Positions 49,093 to 63,906 of a stretch of DNA of 64,000 nucleotides are shown one piece after another. This DNA is from Kitasatospora aureofaciens. Lineage in GTDB: Bacteria > Actinomycetota > Actinomycetes > Streptomycetales > Streptomycetaceae. The notes under the pieces are model-generated. The model worked only from the letters and a program-made list of their open reading frames with translations, had not been told where the DNA came from and searched no databases. The stretch is from assembly GCA_000720845.1 (NCBI GenBank), contig JODU01000012.1, forward strand, positions 341,169-405,168. Direction: 5' to 3'. The stretch's first letter is position 1; each line of letters begins with the position of its first letter. The translations under genes and the position numbers were made by a program.

Positions 49093-49956
49093 CTATCCGA
49101 CCTGCGGGTCGCCCTTCGTGTACGTGAGGCGCTCGACGGCGCCGGGCTGGAAGTCGTCCTCGATCTTCTTGCCGTTGACGTAGAGCTGGATGGCTCCGGC
49201 GTCGCCGAGGACGAGCTTGACCTTCTCGTCGTCCTGGAAGGTCTTGGAGTCGCCCTGCTTGAGCAGTCCGTCGAAGAGCAGTCGGCCGCTGTGGTCCTGG
49301 GCGGAGATCCAGCTGCGGCCCTCGGTGGCGCTGACCTTGACGGTCACCTTGTCCGCGGGCGCGGCGGCGATGGCGCTGTCGCTCGGTTCCGGCTTGGGGT
49401 CGGCGGGCTTGTCGGGCTTGGCGCCGGACGAGGCGGACTGGCCGGACGACGGCTGGGCTCCCTCGGCGACGCTCGCCTCGTTGCCGCCGTCGTCGCCGCC
49501 CTTGACGAAGGTGAAGCCCACGAAACCGATCACCGCGACGATCGCGGCGACCATGGCGGCGGTCCAGTTGGGTCCGCGCCGCTCGGGACGGATGCGTTCC
49601 GCCTCGAAGAGAGGCGCGGCGGGGGTCGGCGCCGGGCGCCCCCCGTGCTCGGCGTCGAACTGCGCGAGCAGTTCGGCCGGGTCCAGTCCGACGGCCTTGG
49701 CCAGGGTGCGGATGTGACCGCGCGCGTAGACGTCGCCGCCGCAGGGCGCGAAGTCGTCCGCCTCGATGGCGTGCACGATGGCGATGCGGACCCGGGTGGC
49801 GGTGGTGATGTCGTCGACGGTCAGCCCGGCGGCGATCCGGGCCTGCTGCAGGGCGCGGCCCACGGAGGGGCGGGCTTCCGCGGAAGCACCCGCGGGGACG
49901 TCGTGGGACACGTCTTCGATCGGACGCTCGTCTTCGGGGGAGTTGCCGTTGGACAC
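49093..49956 (-). CDS. RodZ-like membrane protein with helix-turn-helix domain
   Basis: 287 aa. An N-terminal XRE-like helix-turn-helix (GRALQQARIAAGLTVDDI, then HIRTLAKAVGLDPAELLAQF), one membrane helix (AAMVAAIVAVIGFVGFTFV), a Ser/Pro/Asp linker and a C-terminal DUF4115 beta domain (KVTVKVSATEGRSWISAQD) match the RodZ family of cell-shape proteins. It starts at GTG 49956. Located between ftsK and rimO on the same strand. Confidence 0.88.
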   Translation of the reverse strand: MSNGNSPEDERPIEDVSHDVPAGASAEARPSVGRALQQARIAAGLTVDDITTATRVRIAIVHAIEADDFAPCGGDVYARGHIRTLAKAVGLDPAELLAQFDAEHGGRPAPTPAAPLFEAERIRPERRGPNWTAAMVAAIVAVIGFVGFTFVKGGDDGGNEASVAEGAQPSSGQSASSGAKPDKPADPKPEPSDSAIAAAPADKVTVKVSATEGRSWISAQDHSGRLLFDGLLKQGDSKTFQDDEKVKLVLGDAGAIQLYVNGKKIEDDFQPGAVERLTYTKGDPQVG

Positions 49957-49998
49957 GGGGGCGCCTTTCGAGCGTTTAGCCGCCTGTGCTGGGCGTTC

Positions 49999-50029
49999 AG
50001 TCTAGGGGTGGTGCAAACCGGTGGGGCAA
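49999..50029 (-). promoter_or_regulatory. Candidate promoter of the RodZ-like gene
   Basis: Leftward, TTGCCC (50029-50024), a 19-bp spacer and TAGACT (50004-49999) resemble a housekeeping sigma promoter, 40-45 bp before the GTG start. The spacer is slightly long. The rest of the 260 bp between this gene and ftsK contains nothing else I can identify. Confidence 0.45.
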
Positions 50030-50218
50030 CCGGGCGGTACGACCTTTACGCCATCGGAATGGCCCGGCACCCCGATGGTGGACTACCTCTTTGTCACTTC
50101 CCTCAACTTGACGTAGGGCCTGGGGAAACGGTTGCTCAATGATCCCTAACGGGTGAGTCACGATCGGCCGCCCGGCCGTCCTGACCCTCCGTCGGCGTAA
50201 CACCCCGCTTACCCATCC

Positions 50219-52972
50219 CTACCCTTCAGACTCCCCCCGGATCAGCGCGAGCACGCCGTCCAGCTCGTCAGGCTTCACAAGAACGTCACGAGCCTTCGAG
50301 CCTTCGCTCGGCCCGACGATGCTCCGCGACTCCATGAGGTCCATCAGCCGCCCGGCCTTCGCGAAGCCGACGCGCAGCTTGCGCTGGAGCATCGACGTGG
50401 ACCCGAACTGCGTGGAGACGACCAGCTCGGCCGCCTGGCACAGCAGGTCGAGGTCGTCGCCGATGTCCTCGTCGATCTCCTTCTTCTGCTTGGTGCCCAC
50501 CGTGACGTCGTCCCGGAAGACCGGCGCCATCTGATCCTTGCAGTGCTGGACGACGACCGCGACCTCCTCCTCGGTCACGAACGCGCCCTGCATACGGGTC
50601 GGCTTGTTCGCGCCCATCGGCAGGAAGAGGCCGTCGCCCTTGCCGATCAGCTTCTCGGCGCCGGGCTGGTCGAGGATGACCCGGGAGTCGGCGAGCGAGG
50701 AGGTGGCGAAGGCGAGGCGCGAGGGCACGTTGGCCTTGATCAGGCCGGTGACGACGTCCACGGACGGCCGCTGGGTGGCGAGCACCAGGTGGATGCCGGC
50801 CGCGCGCGCGAGCTGCGTGATGCGCACGATCGCGTCCTCGACGTCGCGCGGCGCGACCATCATCAGGTCGGCCAGCTCGTCCACGATCACCAGCAGGTAC
50901 GGGTACGGCTGGAGTTCGCGCTCACTGCCCTCGGGCGGCTTGACCTTGCCCTCGCGCACCGCGCGGTTGAAGTCGTCGATGTGCCGGTAGCCGTAGGCGG
51001 CGAGGTCGTCGTAGCGCAGGTCCATCTCGCGCACCACCCACTGGAGCGCCTCGGCGGCCCGCTTCGGGTTGGTGATGATCGGCGTGATCAGGTGCGGGAT
51101 GCCCTCGTACGCGGTCAGCTCGACGCGCTTGGGGTCGACCAGGATCATCCGGACGTCCTCCGGGGTCGCCCGCATCATGATCGAGGTGATCAGGCAGTTG
51201 ATGCAGGACGACTTGCCGGAACCGGTGGCACCGGCGACCAGCATGTGCGGCATCTTCGCCAGCGAGTGCATGACGTAGCCGCCCTCGACGTCCTTGCCGA
51301 AGGCGACCAGCATCGGGTCGTCGTCCTCGGCGGACTCGGCGAGGCGCAGCACGTCGCCGAGGTTGACCATCTCCCGGTCGGTGTTGGGGATCTCGATGCC
51401 GACCGCGGACTTGCCCGGGATCGGGCTGATGATCCGCACGTCGGGGCTGGCGACGGCGTACGCGATGTTCTTGGTCAGCGCGGTGATCCGCTCGACCTTC
51501 ACGGCGGGACCCAGCTCGACCTCGTACCGCGTGACCGTCGGGCCGCGGGTGAAGCCGGTGACGGCGGCGTCGACCTTGAACTCGGTGAAGACGGTGGTCA
51601 GGGAGGCCACTATGGCGTCGTTGGCGGCGCTGCGCGACTTGCCGGGGCCGCCGCGCGTGAGGAGGTCGAGGGCGGGCAGCGCGTAGGTGATGTCGCCGGA
51701 GAGCTGGAGCTGCTCGGCGCGCGGCGGCAGGTCCCGTTCCTTGGGCAGCGGCGTCTTGGTGAGGTCGGGGACCGCACCGCCCGCCGGTTCCCGAGCGGGC
51801 TCCTTGGCGGGGTCCTTCCTGAGCTTCCCCGGCTGCGGCCGCGCGGCCGGCACCGGCGTGGGCGTCGGGGTGGTGGACTCGCGGTCCCCCGTGCTCACGC
51901 CCTGGGTGAGGTCGGCGACCAGCGGCGAGGGCGGCATCCCGTGCAGGACGGCGCCGTCGAGCGCGGCGGCGGCCGCCGCGGCGACGTCCACGGCGTCCAT
52001 CGGACGGTTCATGTCGGGCTGCGGGACGGCGGACCGCCGGGGCCTGCCGCGGCGCCGGGTGAGCGCCTCCTGCTCGGCCGCGTCGGGGTCGTAGGGTTCG
52101 GCGGCGGCCGGTGCTCCGCGCTTGCGGGTCCGGGCGGGCAGCGCCTCGCGCCACTGCTCGTCGTAGCGCTCGTCGTCGTCCGCGAACGCGTCCGCCTCCG
52201 GCTCGCCGACCACGCCGAGCCGCACCCCGAGCTGCCGCAGCCGCTGGGGGATCGCGTTGACCGGGGTGGCCGTGACGACGAGCAGCCCGAAGACGGTGAG
52301 CAGCACGAGCAGCGGCACGGCGAGCACGTCGGTCATCGTGTACGACAGCGGGGTCGCCGCGCCCCAGCCGATGAGGCCGCCGGCGTCCCTTATGGCCTGC
52401 ATGCCCTCGCTGCGGGCCGGTGAGCCGCAGGCGATGTGCACCTGGCCGAGCACGCCGATGACGAGCGCGGACAGGCCGATCACGATCCGCCCGTTGGCCT
52501 CGGGCTTCTCGGGGTGCCGGATCAGGCGTACGGCGATGGCGCCGAGCAGGATCGGCACGAGCAGGTCGAGGCGGCCGAAGGCGCCGGTCACCAGGATCTC
52601 GACGAGGTCGCCGACGGGGCCCTTGAGGTCGGCCCAGGTGCCCGCGGCGACGATCAGCGCGACGCCGAGCAGCAGCAGGGCGACGCCGTCCTTGCGGTGA
52701 GCCGGGTCGAGGTTCTTGGCGCCCTGCCCTATGCCGCGGAAGACGGCGCCCACCGCGTGCGCGAGGCCCAGCCAGAGCGCGCGCACCAGTCGGTAGACGC
52801 CTCCGGTGGGGTTCGGAGCCGGTTTGGGCGCGGGCTTCTTCGCCGCGGCCTTCTTGGCGGGCGCCTTTTTCGCGGGCGCCTTCTTCGCGGCGGCCTTCTT
52901 GGCGGGACCCTTCGCGGGAGCGGCCGCCTTCTTCGCGGGCTGCTTCTTGGCTGCGGAGGGACGTGAGGCCAT
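50219..52972 (-). CDS. ftsK: DNA translocase FtsK
   Basis: 917 aa. The N-terminus is a Lys/Ala-rich tail with repeated AKKA units (residues 6-50), then four membrane helices, an Arg/Pro-rich linker, the alpha/beta motor with Walker A GATGSGKSS and LVIVDELADLMM, and a gamma domain at the end (LLCQAAELVVSTQFGSTSML) that reads chromosome polarity sequences. It moves DNA at sporulation septa. I use ATG 52972 (MASRPSAAKK); a GTG at 53008 would add 12 residues. Neither has a strong ribosome binding site. Confidence 0.93.
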   Translation of the reverse strand: MASRPSAAKKQPAKKAAAPAKGPAKKAAAKKAPAKKAPAKKAAAKKPAPKPAPNPTGGVYRLVRALWLGLAHAVGAVFRGIGQGAKNLDPAHRKDGVALLLLGVALIVAAGTWADLKGPVGDLVEILVTGAFGRLDLLVPILLGAIAVRLIRHPEKPEANGRIVIGLSALVIGVLGQVHIACGSPARSEGMQAIRDAGGLIGWGAATPLSYTMTDVLAVPLLVLLTVFGLLVVTATPVNAIPQRLRQLGVRLGVVGEPEADAFADDDERYDEQWREALPARTRKRGAPAAAEPYDPDAAEQEALTRRRGRPRRSAVPQPDMNRPMDAVDVAAAAAAALDGAVLHGMPPSPLVADLTQGVSTGDRESTTPTPTPVPAARPQPGKLRKDPAKEPAREPAGGAVPDLTKTPLPKERDLPPRAEQLQLSGDITYALPALDLLTRGGPGKSRSAANDAIVASLTTVFTEFKVDAAVTGFTRGPTVTRYEVELGPAVKVERITALTKNIAYAVASPDVRIISPIPGKSAVGIEIPNTDREMVNLGDVLRLAESAEDDDPMLVAFGKDVEGGYVMHSLAKMPHMLVAGATGSGKSSCINCLITSIMMRATPEDVRMILVDPKRVELTAYEGIPHLITPIITNPKRAAEALQWVVREMDLRYDDLAAYGYRHIDDFNRAVREGKVKPPEGSERELQPYPYLLVIVDELADLMMVAPRDVEDAIVRITQLARAAGIHLVLATQRPSVDVVTGLIKANVPSRLAFATSSLADSRVILDQPGAEKLIGKGDGLFLPMGANKPTRMQGAFVTEEEVAVVVQHCKDQMAPVFRDDVTVGTKQKKEIDEDIGDDLDLLCQAAELVVSTQFGSTSMLQRKLRVGFAKAGRLMDLMESRSIVGPSEGSKARDVLVKPDELDGVLALIRGESEG

Positions 52973-53177
52973 GGGTGTGAGGTTACCGGGGGAGACGGCG
53001 GTCGACACGTGTGCCTACCGCTTCACCCGTTCGTGTCGTCCGTGCGCGGGGGCGGAACTGACGCTTCCGCTACAGCCTCTGACAAGTCCTCACAGACCGT
53101 CCCGCAGCACCTTCGCGGACATGGGCGTGCGCGGCCGCCGCGACGAGCCACGCGGGCGGCGAGGGGCGCGCACGGCG

Positions 53178-53852
53178 TCAGTTGACGGCGGCCTGGCCTC
53201 CGGACGAGCCCGGCTCCAGGGCGTCCAGCGCCCGCCGCAGTCCGGTGAGCTTGCGCTCCAGGTGGGCGGCCGTCGCCACCGCGGCCGCGTCCGTCGACTC
53301 GTCGCCGAGCTGCTTGGACAGCGCCTCCGCCTGCTCCTCCACGGCCGCCAGCCGCGCCGACAGCTCGGCGAGCAGTCCCGCCGGCTCCTTGACCTCGCCG
53401 GCCTCGGCCTTGCCGTTGCCCTCCAACTGGAGCCGCAGCAACGCCGCCTGCTCGCGCAGCTGGCAGTTCTTCATGTACAGCTCGACGAAGACCGAGACCT
53501 TGGCGCGCAGCACCCAGGGGTCGAACGGCTTGGAGATGTAGTCGACCGCGCCCGCCGCGTACCCGCGGAAGGTGTGGTGCGGCCCGTGGTTGATCGCGGT
53601 GAGGAAGATGATCGGGATGTCCCGGGTCCGCTCCCGTCGCTTGATGTGCGCCGCGGTCTCGAAACCGTCCATGCCCGGCATCTGGACGTCCAGCAGAATG
53701 ACCGCGAAGTCGTCCGTGAGCAGTGCTTTGAGCGCTTCCTCCCCGGACGATGCCCGCACCAGCGTCTGATCGAGCGCCGAGAGGATCGCCTCCAGCGCAA
53801 GCAGATTCTCCGGCCGGTCATCGACCAGGAGGATCTTGGCCTTCTGCACCAT
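53178..53852 (-). CDS. osaB: Response regulator OsaB
   Basis: 224 aa. Receiver domain with ILLVDDRPENLLALEAILS, phospho-Asp in VILLDVQMPGMDGF, and Thr/Lys in FLTAINHG and ISKPFDPW. The output half is not a DNA-binding domain: it is a predicted coiled coil (LREQAALLRLQLEGNGKAEA, LSARLAAVEEQAEALSKQLG). GAGGAGGG precedes ATG 53852. Partner of the adjacent OsaA kinase in osmoadaptation, as described for S. coelicolor. Confidence 0.9.
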   Translation of the reverse strand: MVQKAKILLVDDRPENLLALEAILSALDQTLVRASSGEEALKALLTDDFAVILLDVQMPGMDGFETAAHIKRRERTRDIPIIFLTAINHGPHHTFRGYAAGAVDYISKPFDPWVLRAKVSVFVELYMKNCQLREQAALLRLQLEGNGKAEAGEVKEPAGLLAELSARLAAVEEQAEALSKQLGDESTDAAAVATAAHLERKLTGLRRALDALEPGSSGGQAAVN

Positions 53853-54275
53853 GGCCCGCCCTCCTCGCCCCGGCGTGGGGCCTCCCCTGTCCACAGGACT
53901 TGGCACGGCACCGGCGGGTGCCGCCCCGGGGGACGACTCCCTTGCGCCGTCCGTCCTCGTGCCGGTCATCGTAGCCGCACCCCGCCTGTCGCCACACCCT
54001 GTCACCGTGATGTCACTGTGCTCGTAGCAGAAACGCGGCGGGAGACCAGAAGGTTCCCCGAATCCCGTACCGGTACACGGCTTCGGGCACGCCGAGTCAG
54101 CGACTCGACGCGGGACTCCGGAGCTTCCCGCCGTTCACACACACCCCACGTTCGCACACCGTCCGAGCGGACCGCACGGAAGGTGCCCGTACGTACGAGG
54201 ACACCGTGCCCGAACGTACTACGGGCCCGAGGGCCGAACGTACCGGTCCTTCCCGCCGGACCCGGCTCCTCGTGC
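53853..54275. other. Intergenic region between osaA and osaB
   Basis: 420 bp downstream of osaA and upstream of osaB. CCGAACGTAC occurs twice (54210-54219 and 54234-54243), 24 bp apart, in a stretch rich in GTACG. I see no gene and no clear promoter. The long upstream region suggests osaB has its own promoter. Confidence 0.5.
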
Positions 54276-59756
<5,481 letters not shown>

Positions 59757-60147
59757 TGTGTCCCTCCCGCAGGGGTCGACCGATACCGCTGTGCCCGGCC
59801 GCCCATGCTCGGCGGACCGGTTTCTGCCGCTTGTTTCCCGTGCTGCCGGGCGATCCGGTCCGGCGCGCCGGACCGCTTCCAGGGCTGCTGCCCACCCGAC
59901 TCGGCGCGCATTCACCTGCCCGGACCTTCACAAGCAGCTTGCCCAGTGTTTCACCCCGGCCGAACCAGGCCATAACAGTTCGGCAGCTTCGCACATCGTC
60001 CGCACACCCTCTGGGCGGAAACACTGCAGACCGGCATCCGGATGGACGGCAGAGGTAAGTAACCTTGCATACGGCTGTCCAGCCAAACCGGTCCGTCCGG
60101 TCTGGGCGGTGGCACGGAGACGAGCGGGCATCGGAGGGGCGGCCGGA
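59757..60147. other. Divergent promoter region of osaA and the phosphatase gene
   Basis: 390 bp between two divergent stress-signalling genes. The open frames reading across it are extensions of neighbours. I could not assign a sigma-B or housekeeping promoter with confidence. GGAGGGG at about 60132 serves the rightward gene. Confidence 0.5.
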
Positions 60148-62892
60148 ATGACCACCGGACTGATCCCGGGGGAGCAGCCCCCGGATCCCGGGCCGACGGG
60201 TGGACTGCCGCAGCAGCGGCGCGAGCCGGTCGGCCATGAGGCCGTGCACGGGGAGAGAGGGTCGAGGAGTTCTGTGATCACCGCGCGCGCGGCCGCCAGC
60301 TTCGAGCCCGTCGGACGGTCCGTGGCGAGCGCCCGGTCCTTCGTCCGCGACACGCTCCAGGGGTGGGGCCATGCCGACATCGTCGACGACGCCGTGGTGC
60401 TCACCAGCGAGCTGGTGACCAATGCCGTGGTCCACGCCGGCACCACCGCCGACGTCGTGTGCCTGCGCAGCGACGACGGCGTACGGATCGAGGTCGCGGA
60501 CCACTATCCGGAGCGCGAGGTGCCGCTCCAGGGCTCCCCCGCCACCATGGGCAGCCCCGACCGCGAGGGCGGGCGCGGCCTCCAGCTGTGCGCGGCCCTG
60601 GCCGATCGCTGGGGCGTGGAGTACACACCCACGCTGAAGAACGTCTGGTTCCACCTCCATCTGCCGGAGCGTGCGGTCGGCACCCGCGCGGCCGGCCCCT
60701 CCCTCCCGGCCGCCCTGCTGCCGCTCGCCGACGGCCGGGTCCGCGTCGCCGTCGTCCAGATCGACCGCACCGGCGCGGTCACGTCCTGGAACGAGGACGC
60801 GGAGGAGCTGTTCGGCTACCCCGCCGACCAGGTCACCGGCAAGCCGCTGACCGACCTCGCCGCCTGGCCGCACACCCCCGGCACCAGCACCGGCATCGCC
60901 GAGGCCCTCCAGCTCTCCCGCTGGGAGGGCAGTTACGGCATAAGGGGCGCCGACGGCCGCGTCACCCCGGTCTACGCCTCCCATCTGCGCGTCCGCGACG
61001 CCGACGGCGAGCCCTCCACGGTCTGCCTCCTCGTCCGCGACCACGAACGCGCGGTACTGCAGACCCCGTTGCGCGTGCCGGCCTCCGACTCCCCGTCCTC
61101 CGAGGGCCAGAGCGCGGACCCCTTCGAGGTGTTCATCGGCTCCCCCGCCCCGGACGACCTCGACGGACTCCTCCAGCGCACGGTCGAACGCGCCCGCGAC
61201 ATGCTCGACGCCGACGCCGCCTTCCTGCTCCTGGCGACCGACGACGAAACGGAGTTGGAGGTCCGCGCCTCCACCGGCCTGCCTTCCGCCCGCCAGCGTT
61301 TCGCCCGGGTCCCCGTCGAGGCCGGCCGCGGACGCTACGGCTCGGCGCGCATGCCCGCCGTCCACGACGACCTCGAGTCCGTCCCCGGCGCCGTCCCGCT
61401 CCTCAACAGCACCGGCATGCGCTCGGTCGTCACCGTCCCCCTCAAGGTCGAGGGCCGCCTCACCGGCTCGCTCGGCGTCGCCACCGAGGCCCCCGGCCGG
61501 TACTCCAACGAGGAGGCGCTGCGCCTCCAGTTCGCGGCCGACCGCATCGCACTGGCCGTCGAGTCGGCGCGCCTGGGCGAGCTGGAGCGACTGCGCCGCG
61601 GGTCGCTCAGCTTCCTCGTCGAAGCCTCGGACCTCCTGGCCGGCACCCTCGACCGCGACCAGACGCTGGCCCTGATGGCTCAGATGACGGTCCCCACGCT
61701 GGCCACCTGGTGCGCCGTCTACACCATCGCCGACCAGGCCTCGGACCCGTACCTCTCCTACGTCCTGCACGAGGACGAGGAGCTGATCGACGGCATCAAG
61801 TCCCTGCTGTCGAAGATCGCCCCGCCCGACCCGGTCCCCACCCCGGGTGCCCGCGTGTGGACGGCCCCCGCCGAGATGGCCCACCAGGCGGCGCTGCGCA
61901 CCTCCATGCGCGACCTCGGCCTCAGCGGCGGCGCGACACAGTCGCTGAGCATCGGCCCGACCCTCGCCACGGCCTCCGCGGTCGGCGGCGAGACCGTCGT
62001 CCTGCCGCTGGTCGCCCGCAACCGCGTCATCGGCATGCTCACGCTCGGCAAGCCCACCGACGACCACTTCCGCCAGGAGATCCTCGAACTCGCCGAGGAC
62101 CTGTCCCGCCGGGCCGCCCTGGCCCTGGACAACGCCCGCCTGTACTCGGAGCGCACGGCCATCAGCCAGTCCCTCCAGCGCAGCCTCCTGCCCCCGGAAC
62201 TGCCCGTCGTGGAAGGCGTCGAGGTCGACGTCATCTACCGCGCGGCCGGCGAGGGCAACGAGGTCGGCGGCGACTTCTACGACCTCTTCCCCATCAGCGA
62301 CGACGCCTACGGTTTCGCCATCGGCGACGTCTGCGGTACGGGCCCCAACGCGGCGGCCGTCACGGGCCTGGCCCGGCACGCCCTGCGCCTGCTGGCCCGC
62401 GAGGGCCTCAGTGGCCCGGAGGTCCTGCAGCGCCTCAACTCCGCCATCCTCGACGAGGGCGCCCGCAGCCGCTTCCTCACGCTGCTGTACGGCGAGATGC
62501 GCCCGCAGGAGGACGGCAGCGCGGAGCTGAAGGTGGTCTGCGCCGGCCATCCGCTCCCGCTCCGCCTGCGCCAGGACGGCACGGTCGAGCCCGCCGCCGA
62601 ACCGCAGCCCCTGCTCGGCGTCATCGAGGACCTGGAGCTGTACGAGCAGACGGTCACCCTCGACCCGGGCGACGTCCTGCTGTGTGTCACCGACGGCGTC
62701 ACCGAACGCCGCGAAGGGACGCGCATGCTGGGCGACGACGGTCTCGCCGACGTCCTCACCAGCTGCACGGGCCTGACGGCGGGTGCGGTGGCCGCCCGCA
62801 TCATGCGGGCGGTGGAGCGCTTCGCCTCCGACGCCCCGTCCGACGACATGGCGATTCTCGCGATGCGTGTCCCGGAGCCCCACGCGGACTAG
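60148..62892 (+). CDS. RsbU/SpoIIE-type phosphatase with HATPase, PAS and GAF modules
   Basis: 914 aa. Order: an anti-sigma-factor-like ATPase (DDAVVLTSELVTNAVVHAG, DREGGRGLQLCAALADRWG) at about 45-170, a PAS domain (VVQIDRTGAVTSWNEDAEEL) near 200-310, two GAF regions (330-480 and 510-670), and a C-terminal PP2C phosphatase (EVGGDFYDLFPI, CVTDGVTERREGTRM, SDDMAILAM). Such proteins dephosphorylate anti-anti-sigma factors and so release sigma factors; this one also carries the kinase-like domain that would do the reverse. ATG 60148 has GGAGGGG upstream. Divergent from osaA, suggesting a shared osmotic-stress role. Confidence 0.9.
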   Translation: MTTGLIPGEQPPDPGPTGGLPQQRREPVGHEAVHGERGSRSSVITARAAASFEPVGRSVASARSFVRDTLQGWGHADIVDDAVVLTSELVTNAVVHAGTTADVVCLRSDDGVRIEVADHYPEREVPLQGSPATMGSPDREGGRGLQLCAALADRWGVEYTPTLKNVWFHLHLPERAVGTRAAGPSLPAALLPLADGRVRVAVVQIDRTGAVTSWNEDAEELFGYPADQVTGKPLTDLAAWPHTPGTSTGIAEALQLSRWEGSYGIRGADGRVTPVYASHLRVRDADGEPSTVCLLVRDHERAVLQTPLRVPASDSPSSEGQSADPFEVFIGSPAPDDLDGLLQRTVERARDMLDADAAFLLLATDDETELEVRASTGLPSARQRFARVPVEAGRGRYGSARMPAVHDDLESVPGAVPLLNSTGMRSVVTVPLKVEGRLTGSLGVATEAPGRYSNEEALRLQFAADRIALAVESARLGELERLRRGSLSFLVEASDLLAGTLDRDQTLALMAQMTVPTLATWCAVYTIADQASDPYLSYVLHEDEELIDGIKSLLSKIAPPDPVPTPGARVWTAPAEMAHQAALRTSMRDLGLSGGATQSLSIGPTLATASAVGGETVVLPLVARNRVIGMLTLGKPTDDHFRQEILELAEDLSRRAALALDNARLYSERTAISQSLQRSLLPPELPVVEGVEVDVIYRAAGEGNEVGGDFYDLFPISDDAYGFAIGDVCGTGPNAAAVTGLARHALRLLAREGLSGPEVLQRLNSAILDEGARSRFLTLLYGEMRPQEDGSAELKVVCAGHPLPLRLRQDGTVEPAAEPQPLLGVIEDLELYEQTVTLDPGDVLLCVTDGVTERREGTRMLGDDGLADVLTSCTGLTAGAVAARIMRAVERFASDAPSDDMAILAMRVPEPHAD

Positions 62893-62939
62893 CCCGCGGG
62901 CCCCGGGACTTGGCCCGGTGTCCGGCCCAGGGCATGCGA

Positions 62940-62967
62940 AAGGCCCCGCCCAATCGGGCGGGGCCTT
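62940..62967 (+). terminator. Terminator after the phosphatase gene
   Basis: A perfect 12-bp stem, AAGGCCCCGCCC and its complement, with an AATC loop. It lies just before the tRNA gene's 3' end and could serve both strands. Confidence 0.88.
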
Positions 62968-62972
62968 CGTGC

Positions 62973-63048
62973 TGGAGCCCCCAAACGGAATCGAACCGTT
63001 GACCTTCTCCTTACCATGGAGACGCTCTACCGACTGAGCTATAGGGGC
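62973..63048 (-). tRNA. tRNA-Thr (anticodon GGU)
   Basis: 76 nt including an encoded CCA. Acceptor GCCCCTA pairs with TGGGGGC; the D arm has AGCTCAGTCGGTAGAGC; the anticodon stem TCTCC/GGAGA holds the loop ATGGTAA, giving anticodon GGT for ACC/ACU threonine; the T arm has GGTTCGATTCC. Co-directional with the 5S gene upstream. Confidence 0.97.
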
Positions 63049-63131
63049 CTGTCGCTTTTCGAGGTTTCCCTCGCGGCAACGGAATAGATCATACCCCGAA
63101 CAAGCCGGTGCTCCCAACCACGGACTTCCCC

Positions 63132-63809
63132 TCAGAGCGCGGGTTGCAGCAGCCCACCGAGCGCATTGCAGGCGGACACGATCCGCTGCATGTCCCGCTT
63201 GGTCAGCGCGGCTTCGACCGGCAGCGCGAGCGTCTCGTCGACGGCCCGCTCCGTCTCCGGCAGGGACACACACCGCCTGAATCCAGGCATCCGGTGCACG
63301 GGCGTCTTCACCGGCACCCGGCACTCGACGCCCCTCCCCCGCACCGCGCGGGCGAACGCGTCGCGATCCGGCCGCCCGTTCCCCGGCACCCGCACGACGT
63401 ACTGCTGATAGGTGTGCCCGTCACCTCCGTCGGGGGTCCGCACGCCCCTCAACTTCCCGTCGAGGTAGGCCGCCCGCTGCCTGCGCCGCGCTATCTCGTC
63501 GTACGGCGCCTCGGACTCGGCTCGCTCCAGCACGAGCAGCCCGTGCCGCTGCCCGATCCGGTGCAGCGCGCCCATGTCCGCCGGCCGCCCGAAGCGGTGC
63601 ACGACGACGATGGCGGCGGTCCGGGGCGTCAGCGCGGCCTCCACCAGAGAGGCGTCGAGACAGTACGTCGCCGGATCTATGTCGGCGAAGACCGGCAACG
63701 CGCCCACCAAGGACACGGCCTCGGCGACCTCGACGTTCCCGAAGGCAGGTACGACGACCTCGTCGCCGACGCCCACGCCGGCGGCCCTGAGCATTGCTGC
63801 AGTACCCAT
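63132..63809 (-). CDS. Truncated DegT/DnrJ/EryC1-like protein lacking the PLP lysine region
   Basis: 225 aa. Similarity to sugar aminotransferases is clear in MLRAAGVGVGDEVVVPAFGN, VGALPVFADIDPATYCLDAS and VVVHRFGRPADMGALHRIG. The usual first 50 residues are absent, and the segment of about 80 residues that carries the Schiff-base lysine is also missing: LLVLERAESEAPYDEIARRR joins directly to the C-terminal domain. It cannot be a normal aminotransferase. ATG 63809 lacks a clear ribosome binding site; a TTG at 63857 lies in the rRNA terminator and is rejected. Conserved reading frame suggests a retained non-catalytic role or a decaying gene. Confidence 0.62.
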   Translation of the reverse strand: MGTAAMLRAAGVGVGDEVVVPAFGNVEVAEAVSLVGALPVFADIDPATYCLDASLVEAALTPRTAAIVVVHRFGRPADMGALHRIGQRHGLLVLERAESEAPYDEIARRRQRAAYLDGKLRGVRTPDGGDGHTYQQYVVRVPGNGRPDRDAFARAVRGRGVECRVPVKTPVHRMPGFRRCVSLPETERAVDETLALPVEAALTKRDMQRIVSACNALGGLLQPAL

Positions 63810-63858
63810 ATGTGGGATGGTCGGGGCGCAACGTGAACTCGAAGTAAAGGAAAACAAA

Positions 63859-63900
63859 AAAGGGCTGGTCCGGGAACCGAAGTTCCGGGACCAGCCCTTT
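63859..63900 (-). terminator. rRNA operon terminator
   Basis: A stem of about 19 bp with one mismatch (AAAGGGCTGGTCC at the left arm) and a CGAA-type loop, followed leftward by a run of T in the transcript. It lies directly after the 5S rRNA. Confidence 0.92.
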
Positions 63901-63906
63901 CAATAA

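Noticed and set aside
62973..63048. tRNA-Thr as an integration site of a mobile element
   Set aside because: No integrase, no direct repeat of the tRNA 3' end, and flanking genes are core.
63810..63857. TTG 63857 as the start of the DegT-like gene
   Set aside because: It lies in the T-tract of the rRNA terminator; the added residues do not match the family.
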